From: Phoenix dactylifera
Taxonomy: Eukaryota; Streptophyta; Magnoliopsida; Arecales; Arecaceae
Direction of reading: 5' to 3'
DNA: 64,000 bases
Assembly (NCBI RefSeq): GCF_009389715.1
Contig: NW_024067695.1
Coordinates: 186,001 to 250,000 of the forward strand
The position numbers and the translations under genes are program-made. Each line of letters starts with the position of its first letter. Position 1 is the first letter of the stretch. The notes beneath the pieces were generated by a model. It did no database searches, was not told where the DNA came from, and was given only the letters and a program-made list of their open reading frames with translations. Positions 53,691 to 64,000 of the stretch are shown here, in pieces.

Positions 53691-56035
53691 ACTTTATGTC
53701 TAATAAAACCAGAGTTGCACCTAGAAAATAAATTCATTGGCCTTTTCGATTGTTAGGTTTTACAACAAGAAGTTAGAAATTCTAAAATGAATGAGTTTTA
53801 TAAAAGGAATATTTATTTTCTTGCTTTTTGATTAAACTTGTTTTATAAGTCTAGCAAGTCAAAAAACTTGACAAACAAAGTAAAATGAATGAAGAAGTAA
53901 CCAAAATATTTACAAGCCCACGGACTCAACCCACCGCTATAAGCTAGGAAAAGGCCGTCGAACTATTTGACTACATAGCATCCAGCGTGACACGTCGAAA
54001 TGGGGCAGCGGGCGTTCTGCTTCATGTCAAATCACTCCAGGCTAGAATCAGAATGCTTGGTTGGTAGTCACCGTGGATTTATTCATTTGATTCCAAATTG
54101 ACTGGGTATCGAACTCAATTTTCGAATTGCGAAACGATTAAGTTCCTCTATACTACATGTGTGACGTGTGAGCTGCCGTTATAACAAAAAAAAAATGATT
54201 AAGTTTTTCTTTACGGTAGCCTTTATCCTACAATGGCACGTCGCCCGTTTGTTGCTGCCAATGATAGCCGTTCATGTTGCGATGATGCACCAAGATAACC
54301 CATAACAAATGAGGCCTACAGAAACGAATGGTGGTGATCGACGATATATTGTACGCATGCACAACAATGTGGTGTATGCCGTACAGGATATAGTCTTTTT
54401 AAGCTTACCTCTACAAAATGGTAGCCTATCCAATCTACTTGGTAATCTTCTTTGCTTTATTTTATCATTGCATTCTTTTTTTTATCTTTTTTGTTAACCC
54501 AAAAATTTAGACTAGTTTTAAAAAATAACCTAATGTACTATAATTAGATGTGTTAATATTTTTAAGAATGCACCATTCAATAATAATTAAAGCTAGAATC
54601 TTTTACTACTAGATGGAGATGTGTGACCTAGCCGCAACTTAGATAATTGAAGGGAATCATCTTGCCCTATCTGCAACACGTCATTGCTGACTTTCATGAG
54701 CGACATTCACCAGCCATTTGGTCACTCAACGTTTATTGTTATTAAGAAACTTCTCAGTGATTATGGTGCAGGTTTCCATCCATACTCTGCATGCGTGTGA
54801 GAGAGCAATCCACCCACTTTATAATGACCTAGGTCCAGATATTTGGGGAAGCGTCAGCATATAGTATTTGGACTAATACAATAAGCCCTAATTCACTCTT
54901 TGATGTTTGTGTGGATACCTTGTATCTTGGTCCAGAATAATCTTTTTATTTATTTTTTTTCAAAGAGAAACGCAAGAATCCATTCTTGACAACCAATAAC
55001 TCAACCAACGACACCATTGATTCTTGAACGCTGAAAGGGTTCACCATCATGATACCCATATCAGCAATGAACTTGCCTATCATGGATTGAAGCAACTATA
55101 TAAATGCCAATCCAATCTAGTGGTGGTGGATGTACTCAGCGTGAGGCAGCTACCGCAGGATCCGCTTCCTCACACCTTGAACAATCATCACACTTCGCAT
55201 CAGATTTCACCCCTCTTGCAGGGCCCACTAAATTTGCACTTCATATTCACCACTAGTTCTCAATAACATAGCATTCTTCCTATCAAACTAAAAGAGAAAA
55301 CTTCCTTTTATATAAATAAATATATATATATATATTACTTAAAAGATTTTTTTGAAAAAAATTAAGCCCATCATTTTAAAAATTTTATTTTGGAGAACCA
55401 CACTTCTGTCTTTTCGTTCTTGTACTCTGTACTTCTTTCTGATCTCATATGCTAAGTACTGTATAGATCCCTGTTGTTTAAAAAAAAATAAAAAATAAAA
55501 AATTAGAAAAAAGTTAAAAAAGTATCACAAAATTACAAATCGGCATGCTTATCGGGACCATCCATCACAGAGATTTTGCAGTATAATATTTTTGTCTAGA
55601 AGGTGGCTTTTGCCGCTTGATTTCAGGCCCACAGATTTGATAAGATCGTGTTTCATCCACTCAGCTTTAAATGATGACCGCACTGGTGGACCCCCTAAAG
55701 GTCAGGGGCAATGGAATTATATATTTTAAGTAGCATGATTTATATATTTTAATAATTTATAATGTACCATCAAATATCTCTTCTATTAAGAAGACCCTCT
55801 CATCATCATCATCATAAAGTTGTATAGAAAATACCTTTATCTGCATCCACATCTTCTGGATAGAGCCGCTAGTATTTCTGGTAATAATATAATTTCCTAT
55901 GTCTAAAAGTTAGTAAATATCTCGATACAATTTTTTTTTTAATTTACTGTGGTGGTAATAAATAATTAAGGAAAAGAGGAATATTTTAATACAATTATTA
56001 GACCCTTATTCTATAAATCTTGCAACATTCTAGAG
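53691..56035. other. gene-poor AT-rich intergenic DNA
   Basis: No gene. There is an (AT)n run near 55318-55337 and several A/T runs. Short open frames have no family resemblance. Confidence 0.4.
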
Positions 56036-56305
56036 CATTAAAATGGTAATAGAAATAGAAATTGGAATAAATGATTCCCATTACAGCCATTTGGTTAGAA
56101 AAAACTCCATTCCCATTCTAATTCTAGAAAGAATAAGAATGCTCAATCCCTCCAAAACTCAATTCTGATTCTTTCCTAGTATTCAAATTTCATTACGATT
56201 CTAATTTTAATCATGAACCAAATATGATAGAGAATATGGCCATTCTGATTTTAATCATGAACTAAATATGATAGAGAATATGGTCATTCTGATTCTAAAA
56301 CTCGC
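56036..56305. repeat. MITE-like element with a 50-bp internal duplication
   Basis: The sequence is rich in ATTCC/GGAAT words on both sides (AGAAATTGGAATAAATGATTCCCATT ... ATTCTGATTCTAAAA), typical of small non-autonomous DNA transposons. A unit of about 50 bp containing TTTTAATCATGAAC and AAATATGATAGAGAATATGG occurs twice in tandem (about 56190-56240 and 56241-56290). Confidence 0.45.
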
Positions 56306-56444
56306 TTGATGAAATGGCTGAGTTTGCAAAATGTGAAAACTGAGTTGGACAACCGGCAACAAAAATCTCTACCTAAAATATTAATGAGATCAGCATGATT
56401 AAATCAAATTAGATTTTTACTAATGAAAAACCAAAATAACCCAT

Positions 56445-56580
56445 CTTAATACCAGACTTCGTATCGATACCAATATGTTACCATATTGATATGTCCAATA
56501 CATATGCCGTACCAATTTAGTACCTATATGGTATGGTATGATCGGTATGTACTGGTATCAACCGATATGGCATTCTTTGA
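56445..56580. repeat. GGTAT/ATACC-rich inverted repeat
   Basis: Many GGTAT and ATACC words face each other across 130 bp (ACCAATATGTTACCATATTGATATG ... GGTATGGTATGATCGGTATGTACTGGTATC), able to fold into an imperfect hairpin. This resembles dispersed monocot hairpin repeats, but no family is assigned. Confidence 0.4.
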
Positions 56581-59176
56581 TGAAACAATTGATATAGAAA
56601 TGTATCTGGCCGCCCAATCCTAAGGCTTATCGGCCATAACAATTCCTTTCCCCCGAAGGAACGATTCCATCATTCGCAGGCTCCATGAAGATTGAATGGG
56701 GAACATCTAATTGAGTTCTAGCTTGGGCGAGATCACTTCAGCTGCATAGCAGCTCAAAGAATCATAAGGCCAACTTTGTTTTAGCTGTGGGACCGTCAAC
56801 ACTCCGGCATTAGGTAATCCAGCATACAGCCTAAGGTATTCCAGCATATACCTCAAATGCTATTGCAGCAACAAAACCATGGGCAAAGCTCCCCTGAACC
56901 ATCCATTAAAAGAACTTTCTTGGATAACCTCTTGCATCAATCAGAGCAGCAGATGTTTTTTGCCAGTAAAACAAATTATGGAAGGGTCCAACCTCAAAAT
57001 TCAGATAAATACCTGTTTCTATGTACCTCGGAGATATGGCTAAAAAACCCTGTTTGCAGAATTAAGATGGAATTAACCTCAATAAGCAACCGAAGAGGCC
57101 AAAGGGCCGTCTAAGTCTGATATGGATAAATCTATGAAAACTAGATACAGTCGGATATGACCCAGGTAGATTAGGATATTACAAAACAGTGTATGCATAT
57201 GAACCACGTCTCCATCATAAAACAATTAGATAAAAACGAAAAATAATGCATACAAATTATAGTAGATTAAGAAAATGTCCATCCTCTATGTGGATTATAC
57301 CTGGATCAAAACCCATAACGTCTCCCGCCTGGTACACTAATCAACCTAATGTGAACAGTGGGTCCAACAATGGAACAGGGAGGACCTTAAGAGATTAATA
57401 TAACAAAAGAGGTTTGAGATAGATCGGTCACCCAGTGGTCAGCAACTCAGTTGCAGAATATGACTGACATGATGCTTAAAGCAAAATGATGTTAGAGGGA
57501 CAGGAAGCAACAAAGTGGCTGCGAAAAGAGAAACCATGAAGGTTATGATGTTGATGGCAAAACATATCCATTAGCAAGCGTGCCAAGCCAGGTATCCTAA
57601 AAAGTTACAGAAAGCATGAGGTTTATCCAAAGAAATAATGAGTAGAGATCAAGGTTTGCAATCTCGGTAACAGAGCATACCACGGCAGGGATGAAGGCCA
57701 CTTGATCAGGTTATTATGATTTTGATCCAACCTCTAAAGGAAACCCTGAGGCAGCTGTAAAACAGTCGAAGTAAACTGATAGTTTGATTCAATATTTACA
57801 ATGCAAAACTATATGCCGAAGAATTTGGTAAAAAAAATACAAAGTGGACAGCAAGAAGCTAAACATGCGAAAAAAGTAAAAGAGCAGCAGCACCGCCTGC
57901 AAGCAAAGGCTGTGGAAAGGAGGCTCAACTGCAAAACAGAAGCAACTTGTAGATGCAAGCATTGTTTCAATTCAGCCAACATGTAGTTTCGTATCAGTAT
58001 CTGGTACTCTTGATGCCATATATCATGCTTGACTGACCTACCCGAGCCTACTTGGCCCTTAAGTTGGAGAGCTGTGGGCTATCCTTCAGGGTGGGTTGAG
58101 TATAAGATGAAGCCGATGAAAGGAGAGCAGAACAATTAGGCAATAACCCTCGCACTATTGTCGGTTGCCAAACACTTTAACCTAATTACAAATCATAAGT
58201 TTCACAAACTATTAGTTGGTGTTTTTCTTTTTATAACTAATTTGGTATCAAATTACCTGTAATATGGCTTGTTTCATTATTTTAGATGAATTATTGCGCT
58301 TTAACTTGAGAAGATCAATGAATGATGTTGCGGAATTTGCAGGAAAATATTATCATGCTGCAATTAAATGGTTCTCCAAATAAATGCATAAGCATATCCA
58401 TAGATTACCCTGTTCTTTTTCCCCCCTCGAAAGTGTTCAAGCCCTTACATATGTTCGCATGTATATATGTATGTCTAAGTATATATACGCATTTAGGCAT
58501 ACATATGCATGTATGGATATATGCACGTATATGTACTATAATTTAACATAATATACTTTAACCCAAGATTTACAAACTCGGCTTCACTTGTGATTCTGGT
58601 GGGGCAAAATTAGTTTTGGCTTCAGCAATTTCTATTTGATGTTTGATTTCAGATAGCCAAATATAATAGGGAAAATGAGAAAATAAAAGTCATCAAAAAA
58701 TCACCCCAAAAAAAGCAATTTGGTACCATTTTACGGTCGATTGTGTTGGTTGAAATCTTTGGGTGTGTTACATATCTTCAGTGATCTAACAGAATGTAAA
58801 CATTGTTATGAAATACTAAAAATAAGAGAAACAATAAGATATAAAAATTGAAAGAAGAGGAGTAGAAGATCATAAATTTAGAGAAAATATATTACATACC
58901 ATTTGCCATTTGGGCAGATCACTATACATGATATGTATTCATGTTGAAATAAAAAGTTTTCTTTTGGTATATATTAAATTTTATACTGAATTTGGTCATT
59001 TTGATTGAAGGATGTAAGCTAATCAAAACTGAACCTATACCGATGAAACTACTGAAAAAACTCAGGCAGTTTCAGATCAATTTCTCTTGGAACTTTAAAC
59101 ACTTGCATGCTAGTTGCCTCCTAGAATGTTGCTGTAGTACATCATCACGTGTTTTGAAATGCAGGAACCAAATCCA
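56581..59176. other. intergenic, possibly within a long 3' UTR intron
   Basis: No protein family was recognised. Around 58440-58540 alternating ATGTATAT/CATATG words form a purine-pyrimidine stretch. If the 3' UTR donor of the VQ gene (61396) uses a distant acceptor, parts of this region would be intronic. Confidence 0.35.
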
Positions 59177-59184
59177 ACCGTAAA

Positions 59185-59754
59185 TAGGGCTGGAAGTGGG
59201 CTTGGCTCGGCGAAGCAATGTCCCCACCCAAACCCAGCCTGAAACTTTTTTTTGGGTTTCGGGCTGAACTTAGAACCAAAATTTTTTCAATAATCGAAGC
59301 TCGAGCCTGACCCAAACCTAATTGGGCTGGCCCAAATTAGCTATTTGGGACAATAATAAGTCTGGCACGAACCTGATTGAAATTTAATATTTCATAATAC
59401 TGCTTCACAAGAAAATGAGCTAGCTAAAAATTGGGCTTTCTCTAAATGATACATGATACATTATTTTCAGCTAAACCCATTTTACTTTGTCCTTTACTTT
59501 CTCGTTATTCCTCCAAATAACAACATACAAAAATAAATTCATTCAGGCTTGAATTCGGGCCTAAATTCAGACTCCGTTTCAAGCTTTATTTGCGCTCGGG
59601 CTTGAACAGGGCCAATGATATACTTGAGCTCGGCCCGACAAACAAATGGGCTCTACATGTAAGCCCAAACCAGGTCTGAACTTTTTCGGGTCTGGCCCAA
59701 ACCCCGGCCCAGCCTGATGGACCTCAAGTTGGCCCGAGCCCATTTCTAGCACTA
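59185..59754. mobile_element. GGGCY-rich non-autonomous hAT-like element
   Basis: The left end TAGGGCTGGAAGTGGGCTTGG and right end (minus strand) TAGTGCTAGAAATGGGCTCG form terminal inverted repeats. The flanking 8-mers ACCGTAAA (59177-59184) and TCTGTAAA (59755-59762) agree at six of eight positions, as expected of a worn 8-bp hAT duplication. Internal sequence is full of GGGCTT/GGCCC words, and no transposase is present. Confidence 0.65.
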
Positions 59755-61394
59755 TCTGTAAAAGATTATAAATATTTTATTACTGTGTTATATAACATCT
59801 TTTTAAGTGCTCATGCTTTTTTATTTCTTAGGCATCATTTCTTTGCTCTTGCACTCATCAAGCTGCTAAGGATTGTTTCAGAGGCTGAAGTCAAAAAATA
59901 GATGGATTATAGGTAAACGAGATTGAACAATTAGTTGATTAAAGCAAAAGCAACCCAATCCAATAGCAAAGAGAAACCAGGCTCATGTATTGCATCTTAG
60001 ATGCAAAACGACAAGACTGACATTCGAGGTGTATGATAAATAAAATCTCAGTGGGTTAAATAGGCCTAAATTCAGCTTAAACCCAACTCAATAATACTAT
60101 GGTCCAGATATCCGAATTTACGAGTTAGTTTTGGATCCCAAACCTAGGCCTGATTTCCCAACCTAACTGGGCAGTCTCTTGCAAACTGAACCCAATAACC
60201 CCAAGAAGACCAACTTTGAAGTTGATGAAAAAACAATCATAAGTTTGAGTTAATTCCATCAAGATTAGATCCAACTTCCAAGGTGACACAGCCACATCCA
60301 ATAAATGGGTTGCGTTTAGGTTTAAATGGCATATCAAAACCAAAATAACCTAGATTTGGGCCATGCTAGGTAGGTGCAAACCTAGCATAATTTTATACAC
60401 ATCATGTTACGGGGTTCAGTCTCAAGGACAAACCGGCATTGGCATTATAAGGACCAAAAAAAAAAAATCATCAAGGCTCAGTCTCATCATTCTCCATTCA
60501 TCCGCTCCAAAATTTAAATTTTATTTTGGGGAATTACATAAAAGGGCAATACAATAATCTTACCCCTATGTGGTTAGATACCATAAACAATGCCCAATCT
60601 CATCCCCAAAGCAAAGTATGCATGCACGCTTTTACGCTCAAGTGATGTTTCAGAATTTTCTTTACGATCATCAAAATTAACAATCCATTTGGTGCATACT
60701 AAGGAAGAACTAATTGATCGACCATCCAATTCAAGATAACTCCATTGCCAGATTGTAACCTTTAGGTGGCTGTCCCGTGCTAGTTTCCCAGGCAGCTCAA
60801 AAATAGTGATTTTAACTCCAAAAGTCACTCTCTAGTGGACAGGCAGCAGATCAAGGCAGGCTTATTCCAAATTATACAAACAAAGAACGGAACTATGAGA
60901 AAGCACAAGACAAGGCCAGCTTATTATACCGAGCTATTTGATTTCATGGATGACGGAAACGAGAAACAATTTGACCTTTTCTTATCCAATCTCTTATTTC
61001 ACCTCAAAAGAGGGCTAAATAGGAGCATCAAAACCATTTCACCATAAGAAAACTTGTTGCACACTAACTTCTTCATAAACAGACCAAAGTACAATACAAT
61101 TCAACACCATACCACCGTCATTTTACAAAAAATATGTATATGGATGTCTAACCAAAGGTATCATTCTTTTCAAGCACCAAACAACAACATTTTTGAAAGG
61201 GTTCTACGTCCACATCATCCATTTACAAAGATGAACATATTTTTTTCCACTTTCACCAGCATCAGATCTCTCCTGATGACTTCAAAAATGCTGATTAAAC
61301 TTTAAGAGTACATATTTACAGGAATTTAAAATAACGAACGCATGGAAGGATATCAAAGATAAACCCTAGCAGATCTGCGGCAGAGAAGGGGCTT
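59755..61394. other. intergenic or 3' UTR intron of the VQ gene
   Basis: No coding frame resembles a known family. The strong splice donor at 61396 (minus strand) makes the adjacent sequence intronic in the VQ transcript; the acceptor was not located. Confidence 0.4.
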
Positions 61395-61398
61395 ACCT
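61395..61398 (-). other. splice donor in the 3' UTR of the VQ gene
   Basis: On the minus strand, CTCAGAAG|GTAAGCC gives an excellent 5' splice site 55 nt after the stop codon. The acceptor must lie at lower coordinates. Seen as a motif only; no transcript evidence. Confidence 0.5.
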
Positions 61399-61451
61399 TC
61401 TGAGCTGGAGAGCAGGCTGATCCAGAGAAAGGAAGCATCGGAGCCCTCCCT

Positions 61452-62267
61452 TCACGGATCCCCCAACCTCGGGCTCGGCAAGGGCACTCCTGGCGAGGTC
61501 GGGAACACCATGCCCGGCGAGAGCATCATCTGGTACGCTGACCGGGGAGACGGCAGGCACCCGAACCCTAACGGCGAAGTCGGCGGGGGGAGCAGCATCG
61601 CCGCCGCCGCCGCCGTCGGCGAGGGCACCAGCGGCGGCTGCCCGCCCCCGCCGCTGTGGAGGCGGCGCATGTAGGCGGAGATGGGCGACTCCGCGGCGGC
61701 GCTGACGGTGGGGAAGGGGGGGAGCGGGGAGAGGGGGGGCCTCGTCCAGACGTCGGCAGCGGAGGCGGCCGGCGGCGGGGGCGCGGGGGTAAGTGGAGAG
61801 TGCTGGGGTGCTAGATGGGCGAGGGGCGGCGGACGGATGCGATGGAGGCGGGAGGTGGCGGCAGGAGCGGCGGCGGGAGGGGGAGGAGGAGGAGGAGGCG
61901 CCGCCGGGCGGGGGTGGTGGTGGACGGGGGATCCGGTGAGCTTCTGGACGACGTCGCGGAAGTCGTTCTTGTCGATGTTGTAGACGGGGGGCTGCGACTG
62001 CTGGGGCGGAGCGCCGCCGCTATTTATCGCGGCGGGCGGCGGGGAGGGGCGGGCGGAGTTAGGGTTTGGATTTTTGGTGAGTGGCTTAGAGATCTTATAA
62101 GAGGCCTTGTTGAGGGACTTGAGGGAGGTTCGGATGTGAGAGCTAGTGGTGGTGGTGGAGGAGGAGGAGGAGGAGGAGGTGGTGGTGCTAAGAGAGCTGC
62201 TGGTATTGGCGGCGGCGGCGGCGGCGGGATTGGGGATGGTGGTGGAGGAATGACAGCTTTTTTCCAT
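61452..62267 (-). CDS. VQ-motif protein, HAIKU1 (IKU1/VQ14)-like
   Basis: A single-exon 271-aa frame starts MEKSCHSSTTIPN. The VQ motif FRDVVQKLTG is at 103-112 within VYNIDKNDFRDVVQKLTG. Around it the protein is Ser/Thr-rich (22-43) and Pro/Ala-rich. Two conserved C-terminal blocks, AESPISAYMRRL (192-203) and LPSPRSAYQMMLSPG...VPLPSPR, are typical of the IKU1 branch. VQ proteins act in the nucleus as cofactors of WRKY factors; IKU1 acts with MINI3 in endosperm growth and seed size. Which role this copy has is inference. A Gly-rich frame on the opposite strand is the mirror of the GC-rich codons and is not credited. The stop is followed by a 3' UTR splice donor. Confidence 0.93.
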   Translation of the reverse strand: MEKSCHSSTTIPNPAAAAAANTSSSLSTTTSSSSSSSTTTTSSHIRTSLKSLNKASYKISKPLTKNPNPNSARPSPPPAAINSGGAPPQQSQPPVYNIDKNDFRDVVQKLTGSPVHHHPRPAAPPPPPPPPAAAPAATSRLHRIRPPPLAHLAPQHSPLTPAPPPPAASAADVWTRPPLSPLPPFPTVSAAAESPISAYMRRLHSGGGGQPPLVPSPTAAAAAMLLPPPTSPLGFGCLPSPRSAYQMMLSPGMVFPTSPGVPLPSPRLGDP

Positions 62268-62411
62268 GATACCTGGGGACCTCTGAATCCTGCCTATAAA
62301 GAGAGGAAATCTATGCTAAGGAGATCAGAGTGATAGAGAGGGTAGGATTATAATCCAACAACAAACTCTCCTCCCTTTCTTTCTTGGGGGGATCCTAGCA
62401 AAAAATATACA

Positions 62412-62418
62412 TATATAA
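62412..62418 (-). promoter_or_regulatory. TATA box candidate of the VQ gene
   Basis: TATATATG on the minus strand lies about 145 bp upstream of the start codon and would give a leader of about 115-120 nt. Another, weaker candidate (TATAAAAC, minus strand) lies near 62449-62456. Confidence 0.4.
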
Positions 62419-62499
62419 CAGCTGTCTGCGGGGGGTTGGCTGTGAGTTTTATAGAGCTCAGCTCCGCTGGTTGTGATGAGACGGGAGAGGAAGAGTAGA

Positions 62500-64000
62500 A
62501 GGTTTCGAGAGTGCTGATGGGTTGGCGAATGGTGTGAGAGGACCGAGCTTGGGGGGTTGTTGGCGTCTCTTGTAAGAGTTAATTACATGGAATTGTTGTG
62601 TAGTGAGTGACTATTGACGTAACAGAGAGTATGTGCTCGGTATTTGCATTTTTATCTGGGAGGAGGCGTTACATGTTTGTTGAATAAACTTGTTCTACAA
62701 GGACTGCTTATTTTTGTCCTGTAATCGTCTTGCTTGCTATTGAGTAATGAGTATAATAAGCTAGAAATATCATTCATATTTAGGATTGTTAATGTTAAAC
62801 TATTTACTTGCTAATGACTGTGAATATAATTATTATACACTGCCGTTGCTGGCTTCTCCCTCATTTTCTCTTAAAAACTTATTATATGATGTCATTGATG
62901 TCAAACACAATGTTAGCACATGCAATGTGGAGCATTCAATGCAAGTTTGTTATAGAAATATTAGAAATATATTTTTTAAAATTATTAGAAATAATTTTTT
63001 CCCGGAATGGATGAGGTATCTACTATATAGGCAATTTTATACTCTACAAAAGGAAAGTACTCCTTTACCGCCAATTTTTTTTTTAAAAAAATATCCTCGC
63101 CGATATCCATAGAGACTAGTATTTTTGAGAAGAAAAACTTTTGGTCCCAATGAATAACGGAAGGGCACCGGTCTCTATGACTAAGTTTTTTTTTTATTTT
63201 TTTACTTTATATATATTTAGTACGGAGGCATTCAAAAAAAATTAAAATTGCAACATATCCCAGAGCGAAAGCTCATTTTCTCCGATTTAAAAAATGTTTT
63301 TGGAGTCGCCGACCATATACTAGGCCTAAGCCTTGGCTAGATACATCCTTTGTTAGGAATTTCAAGTACCAAAGAAACATTAAATAGGTTGTGAATCATG
63401 TAATATCTCAGCAAAATTTTGTGGAACTGTATAATTTTTTTTTATGTGGATATGTTGTTATTTGGAGCAAGAATATTATTTATCGTCTCCGTGCATGACA
63501 CGTGGCGGTCATCTAAGGCACCGGATAAGGTTGCGAGGAAGGGCAAGAACACGTGCAAATAGTTAAAGTGAGAGGTTGGGGAGAGGACAAGCGTAGAGGG
63601 AGACCGTCAAAAGGATGCGTTTTGGAGACGTCGGATGGCGACAACGTCTAGGCGATGTGGAAAGGCACGTGACGAAGGCTGTAGTTTTTGGGTTCCCGTG
63701 GATTTTATAATCCTTCATTAAAATAAAGGACCCCATGAAAAGGAGGTGCCTTGACTTGAAAGCACGCCTTTTTGACCGAGTTTGGTGCGGCTCCCTCGTA
63801 AAATTTTATTTGGTGTAGTGTCTCTTGGGAAACGTTGGAGAGGGGGGCTGTGATCGACCGTTAATCAATTGGGTGGCTGCAATTGATCTGTGTCCGGTAC
63901 ATGGGATGAGGGGGACCCACATAGACGTGACGCCTGCGAGACCAGAAGAATCCGTGTGCTGCCAAAATCCGGTTTGACGCATCATCACTGAGATCAGCTA
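62500..64000. other. VQ upstream region and right-edge intergenic DNA
   Basis: No gene. Three ACGTG cores occur in the last 500 bp: GACACGTGGCGG near 63497, ACACGTGCA near 63549 and GGCACGTGACG near 63664. They may belong to the promoter of a gene beyond the window. Confidence 0.35.

Noticed and set aside
57801-57986. Lys/Gln-rich open frame of 61 codons
   Set aside because: Short, no family resemblance, and no splice or promoter support.
61815-62333. Gly/Arg-rich open frame of 172 codons on the plus strand
   Set aside because: It mirrors the Pro/Ala/Ser codons of the VQ gene on the minus strand; GC-rich third positions keep the opposite frame open. It has no domain.

Overview
This is a plant nuclear window. 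It has spliced genes with GT-AG introns and one GC-AG intron, a plant-type U2 snRNA gene with the plant upstream sequence element, four conserved plant protein genes, and plant retrotransposons. A monocot is likely, and a palm-like genome would fit the protein variants and the repeat mix, but that is inference: nothing here names the species.

Layout. 5.0-9.2 kb (minus): a complete six-exon gene for 40S ribosomal protein eS6 (RPS6, 249 aa). 10.6-18.0 kb: an AT-rich class II-like repeat whose core holds a full-length plant L1-type LINE (11.2-17.5 kb, plus strand) with a perfect 16-bp target duplication. 18.3-23.9 kb (minus): a complete nine-exon SnRK2 protein kinase gene (342 aa, acidic C terminus, subclass II/SAPK1-3 type). 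26.1-38.75 kb: a minus-strand solo LTR split by a complete 11.8-kb Copia element of the Sirevirus/SIRE lineage (two ~2-kb LTRs, TSD GTTTG, gag, pol and an extra env-like ORF). 40.3-41.7 kb: a LINE 3' fragment and a tandem TRIM array (three short LTRs, two internal domains). 43.6-43.8 kb (plus): a U2 snRNA gene with USE and TATA. 46.1-48.9 kb (plus): a complete four-exon 14-3-3 gene (260 aa). 50.0-53.7 kb: two more LINE fragments, minus strand. 53.7-61.4 kb: gene-poor DNA with MITEs. 61.4-62.3 kb (minus): an intronless-CDS VQ-motif protein of the HAIKU1 type (271 aa). The first 2.5 kb may hold terminal exons of a gene starting before the window.

The cellular genes are independent transcription units. 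RPS6 is a ribosomal target of TOR/S6K signalling, SnRK2 is a stress/osmotic kinase, 14-3-3 proteins read phosphoserine marks (including those made by SnRKs), and VQ proteins partner WRKY factors. Their adjacency is not evidence of joint function.

The most unusual material is in the repeats. The Sirevirus LTRs carry about two dozen copies of the palindrome GAGTCGACTC just upstream of a TATA-like box, and a second cluster of eight between pol and the env-like ORF has flanking bases in the opposite orientation. The TRIM LTR carries a perfect snRNA-type USE upstream of a TATA box, at a spacing shorter than that of the U2 gene 2.5 kb away. The LINE has kept both reading frames without a frameshift but has four in-frame stops, and its ORF1 stop overlaps its ORF2 start as ATGA.
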